A stretch of DNA of 64,000 bases from Nannobrachium achirus (lineage: Eukaryota > Chordata > Actinopteri > Myctophiformes > Myctophidae): the NCBI GenBank assembly GCA_963921795.1, contig OY997659.1, positions 24,164,659 through 24,228,658 of the forward strand, read 5' to 3'. Below are positions 11,837-23,762 of this stretch, in pieces; within the stretch, counting starts at the first letter, position 1; each line of letters opens with the position of its first letter. The position numbers were made by a program, and so were the translations under genes. Under the pieces are notes generated by a model. It had not been told where the DNA came from and did no database searches. It worked only from the letters and a program-made list of their open reading frames with translations.

Positions 11837-11871
11837 CTGCAGATCTCCAAGGGAGGGACTTCTCAGATGAG
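11837..11871 (-). CDS. pkp4: pkp4 coding exon 3, 35-nt microexon (residues 81-93)
   Basis: Only 35 nt. It reads SSEKSLPWRSA and matches the human stretch STEKSFPWRST in the right place between the coiled coil and the SPEQ block. The acceptor is a good pyrimidine tract ending tctttcag; the donor is gtacgt at 11836-11831. Phase is consistent on both sides (2 in, 1 out). It was found by splice-site and family matching and is too short to show as an open reading frame. Loss of the exon would shift the frame. Confidence rests on the residue match, the phase fit and the two good splice sites. Confidence 0.9.
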
Positions 11872-12856
11872 CTGAAAGAGACAAAAAGCGCAAAAAAAGT
11901 AATAATTAATATACAGTAAAAACGCATTCATGTATTTATTGCTGTTGTCCTTGTTATTTATGCCAATAAAAAAAATGTCTATTCTATTCTATAATCAGTG
12001 GAAAAAAAACTGGGAGAAACTACATATTTCTGTGATATGGGCCTTTTGCACAGGAACACTGGCAATCACACTCACAGTGACTAAAGAACAGTCAGCAGTA
12101 TGACATGCTGTATGTAGTCAGGTCCCTTATGCTTTGATTTATACTTTTGTTGGATTTTTTTGAGGATTTGCAAACCTATAGATTTTTGGAAAGGTTATTG
12201 TCTAAGGAATCAGAAAATCAATGTTCCCATTTGCCCAGATGTGTTTATGGCGGCCATATTGGAATTTACAAAATGGCCACTATAAAATTACGTTTTGTAA
12301 TATCTTGGCCTCTAAATAAGCTGGAACATTGATTTTAACTGCTAAACCTTCATTTGCAGGGTCAAGGAATCCAATGGTGGTAGTTATAAAGCTCAAATAA
12401 TTTCAACATTAACCCTTAGATGCTAGACTGGGTCCAAAACGGCCTGGTGTGGTTGTTTTCTTGCAATATTAGTTTCACTATGTCATTTTGTTGGATTTTT
12501 TGGAGGATTTGCAAAACTATACATTTTTGGAAAGGATATTGTCTAAGGAATCAGAAAATAAATGTTCCCATTTGCCCAGATGTCTGTGGTGGCCATATTG
12601 GAATTGACAAAATGGCTGCCCTAAAATGTTTTGTAATATCTTGACTTCTAAATAATTGGAACATTGATTTCAATGGCTAAACCTACATTTTAAGGGTCAA
12701 GGAATCCAATGGTTCACGTTATCATTTAATTTTTTGTACCATCCCATTGAAATGCATAATCCACCATATGGGTAAAAATGGCACAGCTCAGGCAGTCAGT
12801 CAGATACTAACTTTTTTTATTGAGATGTATTTTAGATGTTTGTGTAACCATTTTAA

Positions 12857-13286
12857 CTCATACAGTGCCAGGCGACTTTTAGAGCAACTTTCTCACTATG
12901 GAGTTCCCTGCCAAGCGACTTTGGGCGACTTTTACTTAGAAAAAAAAAAAAAAAAAAAAAAATTTTTTTTTGACCCAATTAAATCTAGTAAACATGATTT
13001 CAATCGCGATTTTGCATGTTCCACCCCCCATACAACCCCATCTTTCAAACATGGCAGCCATTTTTGTTTACATCTGAAGAAAACATTATGGCTGATAAAT
13101 CATGAATGCCTGAACGGATTTCCAATCTTTTTTTTTTGTTTGAAAGCTGTGAACAGCCTGCACAAACATGGTGCATGATCTGTGCATGGGCGTGCATGAT
13201 CTGTGCACTATAAATTACATGGGAGTCTATGGAGGCTTCTGGCACTAGTGCCACTCGAGGGGCATTTTAAATTGGCAGTAAGTGAG
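12857..13286. mobile_element. piggyBac-like MITE (430 bp) inside the palindrome
   Basis: TTAA on both sides (12853-12856, 13287-13290). Ends CTCATACAGTGCCA and TGGCAGTAAGTGAG are inverted repeats. The opposite arm of the palindrome (about 15140-15205) carries the same flanking sequence with a single TTAA and no insert, which is an empty site. Confidence 0.88.
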
Positions 13287-13356
13287 TTAAGCATCATGAC
13301 AAGTCTAATCATATACCGTCTCTATGCATCATCATAATCATCATCATCATCACTTT

Positions 13357-13832
13357 CATGCATCACAGCTTGGGAATCGTCATCGTTCTGGAACTGGCTG
13401 CTGCACTGACACGTCAGTGTAGCTTTGCAGATACATCTGCCAGAAGAACATTCAGATTTACACTAGTATTGGACCATCTCAAGGATGGCCTTTGGGGCTG
13501 GAAGGACCTCTCTGGTTGTTGGTTTCAGCATGCCATCCAAGTGTTTGAAGTACCCATTGCAGGGGATCCAGCTGTGGATCGTTCAGAGCAATGGCTACTT
13601 GTGCCCATGCCCTTGTTTGGACATCGATTCTCAAGATGTTCTGTTTCAGAGCTCCAGGTGTTGGAGGGAGCTTGTCACTTTCTTGATGTTGATGCACATA
13701 CAAAGTACTCCAGTGTTGACAGCAGTTCTTCCATAATTTCAGCTTCATCCAATCTGCAGAGCATTGTCAACATCTTCATCTGTTTTGAGGTAGACCCTGT
13801 AGCTAGATTGCCTTGCCTATACAGGAGAACCT
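13357..13832 (-). pseudogene. inverted partial copy of the transposon gene
   Basis: Read on the minus strand it matches the + strand copy at 14583-15112, with residues such as ESDKLPPTPGALKQNILR and VQTRAWAQVAIALNDPQLDP. Frameshifts and stops interrupt it. It ends at the inner boundary of the left arm, within GCCTATACAGGAGAACCT. Confidence 0.75.
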
Positions 13833-14299
13833 GTATAGGCAAGAGAAGATATGCCCCATGAAGACCAGCCACCTCAAGCTGGAAATTCTACCCACCAAGA
13901 TGCAACAGAACAGATACAGGATTTACAGTCATTATAGAGCACTATACATTATACAGTGGATGGCATGGTGCTTGCGCAGAAGCTGAGCAAAACAGCGAGT
14001 AGTAGTGACTGTAGTGACAGTCAAGGATCTGAATGGCTTCTTCAATGACAGACTGCTGCAACTAACACAAGATTATGATGAAAGATTCTCTGAAGAGTGC
14101 AACCAGAGATAAACGAAGACAAGGAGAAGCTTCTATTAAGTATCAAGCCATAGATGACACCAACATCAAACACATAATGTGTTATGTGTCTGATGTTGGT
14201 GTATGTTGGTGGAGTACAACAGGGGATCTTCCAAGCTGATCATCACATCTGCTTCTAGATACATCTAGAAGATCTATAGAGCAACAAAGACCTGGTCTT

Positions 14300-15112
14300 T
14301 GCAGAAAATAACCACAAAGAAGCAGACACACTGCTGATCCACCAGGCTGTGCTGGCTTCACAGCAAAACCCACCTAATGCACGTTTGTATTTCCCTACCC
14401 AGATAAGGACATTTTAGTGCAGGTCAAAGCAAACTGTGGCCTCTTGCTGAAGAACTCATCCATTTCTATGGCCTCTGGTGTTGTGAAGTTTGAACCACTG
14501 TGGCAAGCTCTAGGTAAAGAAAGAGCAAAGGCTTTGCCAGCCTTCCATGCATTCGCTGGGGTCGACAACACAGGGAGGTTCTCCTGTATAGGCAAGGCAA
14601 CCTGGCTGCAGATGTACCTCAAAACAGATGAAGACGTTATCAATGCTCTGTAGATGCTTTTGGATGAAGCAGAAGTGACAGAAGGAATGCTGTCAACACT
14701 GGAGTCCTTTGTATGTGCAGCTTTCTCACCCTAGAGTAACAACATCATGACCATTCCTGACCTGTTCTGCAAACATAGGGCAGAAAGTGACAAGCTCCCA
14801 ACACCTAGAGTTCTGAATCAGCACATCTCTAGAGTCCATGTCCAAACAAGGGCATGGACACAAGCAGCCATTGCTCTGAAGGATCCACAGCTGGATCCCC
14901 TGCAAAATGGGTATTTCAAACACTTTATTGGCATGCTGAAACCAACAACCACAAAGGTCCTCCCAGCCCCAAAGGCTATCCTTGAGGTGGTCCAATGCAA
15001 GTGTAAATCGGACTGTTCTTCTGGCAGATGTTCCTGCAAAGCTAAGCCTGTACTGACATGTGTCAGTGCAGCAGCTAGTTCCAAGACGATGATGATTCCC
15101 AAGCTGTGATGC
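14300..15112 (+). pseudogene. broken transposon-associated gene, cysteine-rich C-terminus
   Basis: A first piece in another frame reads EADTLLIHQAVLASQQNP (about 14319-14373). After a frameshift, one frame runs from 14378 to 15109 with two in-frame TAG stops (14651-14653, 14732-14734). Recognisable blocks are PDKDILVQVKANCGLLL, ALPAFHAFAGVDNTGRF, GKATWLQMYLK, ESDKLPTPRVLNQHISR and a Cys-rich tail QCKCKSDCSSGRCSC. The D-x-D and HAFxGxD blocks are reminiscent, from memory, of uncharacterised proteins repeated in fish and invertebrate genomes. I cannot name the family. It is not functional as it stands. Confidence 0.7.
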
Positions 15113-16259
15113 ATGAAAGTGAGGATAATGATTTTGATGTTGCATAAAGACTGTCTTTGATTACACATGTCATGATGTTTAAGATGGTTACACAAACAAT
15201 TGAAGACCACAGTTAAATATAAAATAACTCTGAGTTGGTATCTGACTGATTGCCTGGGCTGTGTTTTTTTTTTTACCCATATGGTGGATTGTGTATTTCA
15301 ATGGGATGATACAAAAATATTTAATGATAACTTGGACCACAGGTTTAGCCATCAAAATCATGTTCCATCTTATTTAGAAGCCAAGATATGACAAAACATA
15401 CATTTTACAGTGGCCATTTTGTAATTCCAATATGGCTGCCATAAACACATCTGGGCAAATGGAAACGTTGATTTTCTGATTCCTTAGATAACAACCTTTC
15501 CAAAAATGTATAGTTTAGCAAATCTTCAAACAAATCCAACAAAATTACATTGTGAAACTAATATTGCAAGAAAACAACCACACCAGGCCATTTTGGACCC
15601 AGTCTAGCATCTAAGGGTTAATGTTGTAATTATTTGAGATGTATAACTACCACCATTGGATTCCTTGACCCTGAAAATGTAGGTTTAGCAGTTAAAATCA
15701 ATGTTCCAGCTTATTTAGAGGCCAAGATATTACAAAACGTAATTTTATGGTGGCCATTTTGTAAATTCCAATATGGCCGCCATAAACACATCTGGGCAAA
15801 TGGGAACATTGATTTTCTGATTCCTTAGACAATAACCTTTCCAAAAATGTATAGGTTTGCAAATCCTCAAAAAAATCAGACAAAATTACATAACCGACCT
15901 GACTAATGTCTGCACTCAGATCTGATGACAAGAATTAAACTCCAATGCAAGTTTGTGCACTTGTTATGAGCAGACCAGTTTTTGCTCGTCTGCAGAGCTA
16001 CTTGATGACCAAACTTGGCCAGTAAATGAAAACAATGAAAAAAGAAAAAAAGGACCAGGGGATGCAATACTTCCTGATGAGTTTCCAAATTGAGCACAGC
16101 AAAGCAAGGCCTGCTGGTGAGAATTAATATAAAACCAATTGATCTTCGTGAGAGAAATGCCAAAGCTCTACACAAGTCGTAAAACACTCACAAAATGTGC
16201 AACGTGAGACAACGTGCATGCTTGTGCTTATAGACAAAAAATGTATGTACACTACACAC

Positions 16260-16595
16260 TAGGGGTACAATATCACAATATTTTTCCAAGCTGTATCACG
16301 ATACACAATCTTATCACGATCACAGGTCTAATTTGACCCTTAAAAGTATGTAACTCTGACAGTATACAAATGAAACCACCATTTAAGGGTCCATTTGATT
16401 TCATTTGTATACTGTCAGAGTTAAGAGGGAGACCTTGCCATTGTAAAGTTTGAGAACTACTGATTTAGACCAGAATGCAGGTTTAAATAAGGCACTCCCT
16501 CATTGTATCACGATATATACGATATCTCTGAAAAGGCATCTTGTGGAGACATTGGATCATCTCCACGATATTTATCACCATATCGTCCACTCATA
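16260..16595. mobile_element. hAT-like MITE carrying a family-2 hairpin
   Basis: Flanked by CTACACAC at 16252-16259 and 16596-16603 (exact 8-bp duplication). Ends TAGGGGTACAATAT and ATATCGTCCACTCATA are loosely inverted. The hairpin at 16351-16423 sits inside. Confidence 0.7.
16351..16423. repeat. foldback hairpin, family 2
   Basis: TAACTCTGACAGTATACAAA and its complement TTTGTATACTGTCAGAGTTA enclose a short loop (73 nt). It shares arms with 20774-20852. Confidence 0.88.
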
Positions 16596-17057
16596 CTACA
16601 CACTGTACACATCCCTGCAGGTTAGCTGGTGGTGCAGCAGGCCCCCTGTCTTCCGATGGAATAATGAGGCATAAATCCAGGCCGGACAGGGAGTGTTTAA
16701 ATTTCAGCCATGATGACCAGCGCAGCCAAACACAGAGCATTACCTAGTGATGTTCTGACAGAGAGGGTCTATATGTATTGAGCCTCCATGATTGATGGTG
16801 GGGTCAAGAGTGGCTGGTCCTGGATCAGTGGTGTGGAGGAGTGCAGGCTAGTTAATAGACAGGCAGATAGCTCAAACTGATGGGCAGACCCAGGGCAAGC
16901 AAGGCATCCCTTCCTAGCAGAGGGAATGTTCTGGGATGAGGTGGAGAGAGGTAGCTACTGTTTTACTGATGGGGCCATTCCCACTGAAACTAAAGCCCAC
17001 TCTAACAAGAAAGCACATTGCAGGAGGAATAGTGATTCCGTCCCATTCTTTCACACA

Positions 17058-17059
<2 letters not shown>

Positions 17060-17113
<54 letters not shown>
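17060..17113. repeat. (GA)n microsatellite
   Basis: About 27 GA units, with further short purine repeats at 17201-17238. Confidence 0.95.
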
Positions 17114-17122
<9 letters not shown>

Positions 17123-18249
17123 TGAGGCAGCAGCAGCAACAGAGGAGCAAACGATGAGGAGGGAGCAAGATACAAGATTGAAAGAGTGAATCTGAGCAAG
17201 AGAAAGAAAGAAAGAAAGAAAGATAGAGAGAGAGAGAGGTCATAGTAGCAGGCTGAGTAGGCTGTCTCAGAGCATACAGCACTCCACACTGATTATAGGG
17301 GTTGTACAGAAAGGTAAGTGCAGCTCTAAGGCATATTAGCTTGAGCGCACAGTCGTTTTAAAAGCCACCTGAACAAATTCAACTTATGTAAGGTCTAAAC
17401 ACCCGCTTTTCCAAAAAAGTGAATGCAATTTAGAGTCAAATTTCTGGGGATTATTATTTTGAAGGCGATTACTCATGCAGTGAACCTTGGAACATCTCCC
17501 CCTTCAGTCTTAAAAAAAAGCAAGTGTTTATTGCCAAGCACCTGTCATTGCCGCCCGCTTCGTGTCTTTCCACTTAAAGTGATGCTCAATGAGCTTAAGC
17601 TGGGCAGGATTCCTCTGAATTTTAATGAGCGTGCAGGCAATTAAAAACCAAACAAAAAAACAGGCAGGGAAGTTTGGCGCCGTGTGCTCCATTGAACCAT
17701 GGCAATGGTTGAACAGAGGAATGGCTCCTATCACTATGATACACTGTGCCATCCCTCTGCAATGTTAAGTGTCTGTTTGGTCGGCTGGCAGTCTGGCTGG
17801 CTAGCGTGGGAGGAGAGTGAAAGAAAATATCTAGACAGGGTCCAATAACAACGTGGCTCCCATCATCACACTGTTGATGATGAAGGTCTGTGAAGGCCCG
17901 CAGCTTCTGGTACATCATGAAAGCCTTCTGCCTTTATATTAGGTTCTATTTATTGAGGGCTCGCTGAAAGGCGAGACCAGTATGTTATACCAAAACTTTA
18001 TAGGCCAGGTTTATTCTCCTAAAAAGAAATGACCGACAGTACAAAGGCAGGGTCCTTAGCCAATGAGGAGCAGCCAAAGGGTAGATCTTTGTGCCCATAC
18101 ATGGTGTTCCATGCGAGACCACACTGTTTCGTAGGAACAGCACTTCTAGTTTATTTCTGGTGTTTCAATTATGTCGTATTGATGATGTCATCTCCAAATT
18201 TGGGCATGGTTTCAGCCTGACCACCATTGACTTCCATTATAATATTTAA

Positions 18250-18873
18250 CACTTCGCCAGCCGAAATAGAATGGTTGTTGGTAGATTAGCCGTGAAATTT
18301 CTATTATTATATTATGATCTGAACCGCATTCATTTTACCAGACATCCAGCGCTATATCACGTGGTCTTCATCCCCCATTACCATACCACGATCCCCCGTT
18401 GTATACTCACCACAGTTCCCAATGAAATTCTCAATCTGCATTGGCTTAGAGTGGGGGATTCGGCCGACGCATCATGTCCCCGTGCGTTTCGCGTGCGCGA
18501 TCTGTTCACGTAAATGTCGCCTCAAATAATCTGTGTGACTCAAGAGTAGAAATGAACAGTTTCGCTCGCACAGCCCGCAGCACTGCTGCTGTAGTAGCAC
18601 TCATGTATAAACAGTAAATGGGTGGCTGCCAAGGAGCCTCTGAGAAGGAGTGGACCTGACGTCACTTCTGCTTCATGTCAGACCAGCCATGCGCTATCGA
18701 TGCACGAGTGGTGACTAGGGAAGGTTAGACGATCGCCGATTTTCGGATAAAAATAATTTATTTCGGTTTTAATGACCCAGTACGGTAAAAGATGGCGCGG
18801 CTGAGACTCCTTGCTCAGATGTCCGGTATAAAACGGTTTTAAAATTAAGAGGCTCCCCGTGGCTTGGAAAGGG
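18250..18873. mobile_element. piggyBac-like non-autonomous element, copy A
   Basis: TTAA flanks at 18246-18249 and 18874-18877; ends CACTTCGCCAGCC and GGCTTGGAAAGGG. It shares internal blocks with 49366-49961, for example GAAATTTCTATTATT near the left end and TTTTAATGxCCxAGTACGG near the right end. Confidence 0.78.
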
Positions 18874-18929
18874 TTAAGGTTAAATCCATCTTTACGTCTG
18901 GAGATTCCCGTCCAGGACGCGAGGAGGGA

Positions 18930-19095
18930 CGTCGACCGCGGCTTGTGATTGGCTGAACCGGAGGTAGAGAGCGCTCCGCTGTGTTCAATTGCGTGCGGAG
19001 GTGCCGAAAGTAGGGGAGGGGGGGTCGCTTGAGACGACAGGCCTCCATTGTTTCCACCGAAAACAAGCGCTCCCTTACATCTCGCCTCCTACAGA
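18930..19095. repeat. dispersed repeat, copy A
   Basis: Shares GCGGCTTGTGATTGGCTGAA, GGAGGTGCCGAAAGT and CACCGAAAACAAGCGCTCC, in order, with the element at 41372-41592. Confidence 0.75.
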
Positions 19096-20733
19096 AACAA
19101 TACTAGCGTCCAGGACAGGCTTCAGACGCACCTTCTCAGGAGATTTGGCTCAGATCTGAACCCATTTGATTTGGCGTTAGGAACCCGTTGCAACCGCATG
19201 ACCTTGATTGACGTGACGCCAGGCAGGGGCTCTAACTGCTACACTAGGGCGGTGCATTTAAAGTAAAATATTCCTCAAAATAGAACATTTGAAAAATTCA
19301 CAGGGGTACCAAGTTGACTTACTGGCAGTAAACACAAGAAATCTTCCGCTCATCTGTCCGGTGGTTTGCAAGATTGGCTCTGGACAAACAGACACACAGA
19401 CAGATAGACGGTTGGCCTCGTAACAGAGCTGTGCCCTAAAAAGCGGCCGTTAAAACTGCTATTGCTCACAATCAAGAAGCCTAACCCTGGACAGGACATT
19501 TTATTTCACAGCATTCCCTTTGGCGGTGGTGGCGGGGGATTTTTTCACTGGCAAAGTGGGAGGTCTGATCTTTTCTTGGAGTTTTGCCCGAGGTCAAGTT
19601 TGACGACCAGCCCTGCCTTGTAGGCATAAAAAGGGGCCGGCCCATTCTGGAGGTGCCATGAAATGTAATGACCCCCCCTCCATCAGAGCCCACCGGTGTG
19701 CCGTCACCTCTATTGTTGCCCCTGTGTGCTATTGAGCAAAAAGCAGCATGACTGACTCCCAGGCTAATCGTCTCCATTCACACACAAATGCCCGGGGGAT
19801 ACCTAGCTTGTTTTTCTATTCTCTGGCCCTTAAACCCTTGAAAGGTGTGAAAAGGGGGCTGCATGTTTTCTTTACAGTGTTCTTGGGGTGATACAGGGTG
19901 GTGTTATTGATTCCCTACTGGTCAATAAGTCTGCCTGCGGTCCCAGTGGTTCACGTTGAGTAAAACTGTCGACAGATAGCCCTCCAGTCTACTACGCAAC
20001 AGTCCAGTACCTGCGTGTGGAGAGACAAAACACGAATCTCAGCTCAGTTTCTCATTTTCTTTACACTACCATGCAGCAAGGGGCTAATCCCAGACATTAA
20101 ACTACCTATAGGCTTGGTTACAGCCCACCAGTGTTAAAACTGACCTTCCAAAAGCAGATAGAGGCCAATGGCCACCAAATCACTTTTATGTGTCACAAAG
20201 TCTATGTGCTATAAATGACCAAAATTAGCAGTCACAGTGGAAGTCAAGTCCAAAGATAAACCTCCAGGCAGGATGCACACAGTCTTGAAGCATTTCACTC
20301 ATGAGCGGAGAGCATGGTGCGACCAATGGAGGCACAAATTGTTAGTTAACGCTGTGATCTCATATCTCCAAATGTGATCAATTATCGTGGCCTGATCCAC
20401 TTACAGAGAGTTCTGACTCTGAATGGCCTCTTGGGGAGGAAATAGCAGAAAATTGCAGTGTGGTTGTGGTGTATATTTTGTGCTTGGACTCCATTGCGAA
20501 CTGGCAGCTGTGTGGGGCTGCACTTTGCCCGCATCTCACAGGGCTAATGGACACTCCCACTGCTGAGGACTGGCTGGGGGTGCTGCTACCAGTAGGAGGG
20601 TGTGATTTACGGGTTAGTGAGCTGTGAGGTGCAGAGGTGCTTCATAGGAGAGCCTGGGGTTTATTTTCATACAGCCAGGAAACACACAAACACACAAAAG
20701 GGCCATTATCAGGCCCAGCTTAATGCTTTGGTG

Positions 20734-20927
20734 CAGTGTTTTTCTCAGACTTTTACATTTCAAGGTCTCCTCTTAACTCTGACAGTGTACAAATGGAACC
20801 AAATTGACCTGTCAGGGTCCATTTGGTTCCATTTTGTACATGGTCAGAGTTACAGACTTTTATGGGTCAATTTAGATCCCCCTGAAGGAACCCACAGAGT
20901 CCCTGGAATCCACTTTGAGAAACACTG
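20734..20927. mobile_element. hAT-like MITE carrying a family-2 hairpin
   Basis: Ends CAGTGTTTTTCTCA and TGAGAAACACTG. Flanks CTTTGGTG and CTTTAGGG match at 6 of 8 bases. The hairpin lies at 20774-20852. Confidence 0.68.
20774..20852. repeat. foldback hairpin, family 2
   Basis: TAACTCTGACAGTGTACAAA pairs with a slightly diverged arm ending GGTCAGAGTTA, 79 nt overall. Confidence 0.85.
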
Positions 20928-22066
20928 CTTTAGGGCCAGACACCAAATACCTGGCCAAAAACTAAAAAAATATAAAACATTGTGTCCTGGGGCTGCTGAA
21001 GTAGCGCTAAAACGTTGCTGAAACGCTGACAAGTCCCCGGTGGCACCAAGCCTGTGTCGTAGCCCCGGGCACGACGAAGTGTTAATCCGGCCTCACTTCA
21101 GAATATACAGTTATGTGTAATCATAACCTTTAAACAAAATATAAGGAGTATAAAACCGACCGAACACATTAGGCAAAGATTTCACCCAAGTGCAATGGAG
21201 TAAAAAAGGTTCTGTACATGACCAGTAAGTAGTAAAATACAGATGAGTGAGACAGCAAATCCCTCCACCCCAGGTCTCATACCTGGTAGTCTCAGACAAA
21301 GCAGAAACCTGAAGAATCAACAGAGGCCCTTCATATTAATAGCCACCATTAACATGTGCCCATTAAGCAATTTCTTAAAATGTCACAGTCCATTAACCTC
21401 CACTCTAATTTCCCCTGTCGCTATAAGGAATTCATTTTTTTACCAAGACCTAAATGCTTCCCCATGTCTGACTTACTCGTATTCAACTTATGAGTGCAGC
21501 CAGTCACGTGAACTAAGGTGACCAAATCATGACTGAGCTAACAGGTACAAGAATAATATTTTGTTGCCTGCCGTATTGTTGTGCATGTGACATTGAAATG
21601 CCTTGAATAAGCTCGTTGGAAAAATCTCAACCCCTTGCTAATGAGAAGGATTAGAAGAACGTGGAAGCCACTTCATACTGCCAGTACTTCACTGCTACAA
21701 TCCACCATGTGCCTTCACACACACACACACACACACACACAACACAATGTTCCCAGAATTTCACCCACTGTACATAAATGATTATATTTCAGAGTAACTG
21801 CAGCTCAGCCGTTGAGGTGAGGGGAGACAAACTGATCTGTCCCCTACAAATTGGTGGCGAGGGGGAAAAAAAACATACTTCCTGCTTTCCGGTTCAATCA
21901 GAATTGAGCTACTATGACATAAGGTTACACTATGGAATATGACTACCGCTGAGAATGATGGAAAAAGCCATGTGTTGAACCGTGGCAGTGCAGTGACCAT
22001 GAGCACAGTGTGTGTGCATGTGTGAGAGAGAGAGATACTGTGTGGGCATGTGTGTCTTCTCATTAC

Positions 22067-22179
22067 CTGCTGCTAGCAGCGCCTGGCGACTCGGCCCCGA
22101 GTCTGCATCGTTCCAGCTGATTGGCCACAATCTGTCTCTCCACTTCCAGCTCCCTGGTTAGCCGCTCAAACTGGAGCTC
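22067..22179 (-). CDS. pkp4: pkp4 coding exon 2 (residues 44-81, coiled coil)
   Basis: 113 nt: 37 codons plus two bases of a Ser codon. It encodes [16 protein letters not shown], then [10 protein letters not shown] and [12 protein letters not shown], a heptad-rich segment that completes the N-terminal coiled coil and is almost identical to the human sequence. The acceptor is TAG at 22182-22180 and the donor is gtaatg at 22066-22061. A (UG)30 tract in the pre-mRNA (CA repeat 22193-22252) ends 13 nt before the exon and takes the place of a polypyrimidine tract. Because 113 is not a multiple of three, skipping this exon would shift the frame. Confidence 0.94.
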
Positions 22180-22189
22180 CTACACGGGG

Positions 22190-22192
<3 letters not shown>

Positions 22193-22252
<60 letters not shown>
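22193..22252. repeat. (CA)30 microsatellite beside pkp4 exon 2
   Basis: Pure CA on the + strand, hence (UG)30 in the pkp4 pre-mRNA, ending 13 nt before the exon 2 acceptor. Confidence 0.97.
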
Positions 22253-22254
<2 letters not shown>

Positions 22255-23762
22255 GAAGAACTTAAGTTATTTCCATTGACAGATGCGACAAACGTGAAGT
22301 CAATATGAAGGGGAGAGTATGACGGCTTGACAGCTCGGTTGGATGCCATTACACCTCGTCACTGACTTGCGGGTTAATGACCCCGCAAAACACACCCTTG
22401 GGGTGTGGGACAAATAAGCCAAGGGTTCACAGAAGGCGCTCCGAACAAGCTTATATTAGCTCACAAGTACACGTTGATGGCGCACATGCATTAACGCACG
22501 CGTTCACTGTAGTACGTGGTATTGACATTTCAGCCAGCCCACACAGAGCGATAAGCACCACTTCAGTGGGTGCAGAAACGGTGATATTCAGCCCTGGCGG
22601 CAGCGTTCCTATGGGAGCCGTGCAGAAATCAGCATCTGACTACTCTAATTATCTAGCCTGAGCAGGACTGCTGCTGCTGCTGCTGTGAGTCGCACAGTTC
22701 TCTAGCTGCACACACCGCAGTGTGTCACAGTCTCACACATAGGGACATCAGAACACACACACACACACTCTCCAACGTTAATGTTGCATGCACATGCCTC
22801 ACGCACGCACTCTGTGCCCACTCCCCCCCCCCCCCCCCCCTCCCCACGAACTCGGTCTCTCTCGTACTTCTCACCTCTGTCTTGTACCCCAACCTGCCCA
22901 CCTCCGACCCACAAACACACTCACCGAGCAGCGATATCCTAGCCTTGTTGTCCGTCCTGTGGCATTTACATTAACACCGTCATTTGACAGAGGCACAGAT
23001 GCACGCAGACACACAATGAGCACACACATACACGAGCACAAGTTCAGGGTCCTTCTGTTCCGTTCTGTGCCCGCTCTGGAAGTTCGGCTGAGCTCTGAAG
23101 TCTGGGACAGCCTACTTTTCACGCCTACCCTCCAACACTCCTCTTTTTAACCTCTGAAGGTGCTCTGAAATTCTCTCTCCACACTGAAGGCTTGGCAGAA
23201 TGGTGGCACCCCTCCCCTCCCCTCCCCCATCGCTTTTCTCACCCCTCCCCCAGACCCACTCCTCTCCTCTCCCCTGGCTTGATTCAGTAGTAGTCATGTG
23301 GACTTTGACTGCAGTGTGTGTGTAAAAGAGAGAGAGAGCTTGCAGAGGAGGGAAAAACTGCCCAGCATCCCGACAAGCGCTCCACTCTGATACTAGTGCA
23401 TATGCAGGCACACACATAGACAAGTGCATGTGCGCACGCATGCGCGCACACACACCGGATAGCGGTGCAGACATGACAGATATGAAGTGACCACGACAGG
23501 AAATTAGCTATCATCCTCTGTCTGTTACAGACAAATTTGTCCATTCCAATTCACTTTTTAAGAGACAGATTTGTCACTATACGGATGCTCAAGGCTCATA
23601 TTATGTAAAATACAATTCTGAATGTACTGTGAGGGTGTGTGGGTTTGGGGGATTCCAGTGTTGTTGCTTTTCATTACTTAAGATATTATTTTTGGCCAGT
23701 CATATTAGTGGATTTTGGAGGTAAATAAAACACCCAAAATGGTATTTGTGGACTATTTAGAT

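Larger units (their letters stand above)
12115..15905. mobile_element. giant palindromic DNA element with duplicated end (3.8 kb)
   Basis: Left arm 12115-13832 and right arm 14583-15905 are collinear inverted copies around a ~750-bp spacer, with outer ends TAGTCAGGTC and GACCTGACTA. In the left arm, the first ~600 bp contains two direct repeats about 341 bp apart (TTGTTGGATTTTTT at about 12148 and 12489), mirrored in the right arm. The arm length difference is explained by a later 434-bp insertion (12857-13290). Inner parts of both arms carry the same pseudogene in opposite orientations. The superfamily is unknown; flanks share only ATG. Confidence 0.8.
11872..22066 (-). other. pkp4: pkp4 intron 2
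   Basis: 10.2 kb. It contains the giant palindromic element (12115-15905), hAT-like MITEs (16260-16595, 20734-20927), a GA repeat (17060-17113), a TTAA-flanked element (18250-18873) and a dispersed repeat (18930-19095). The stretches 17290-18240 and 19270-20720 show no recognisable feature. Confidence 0.85.
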
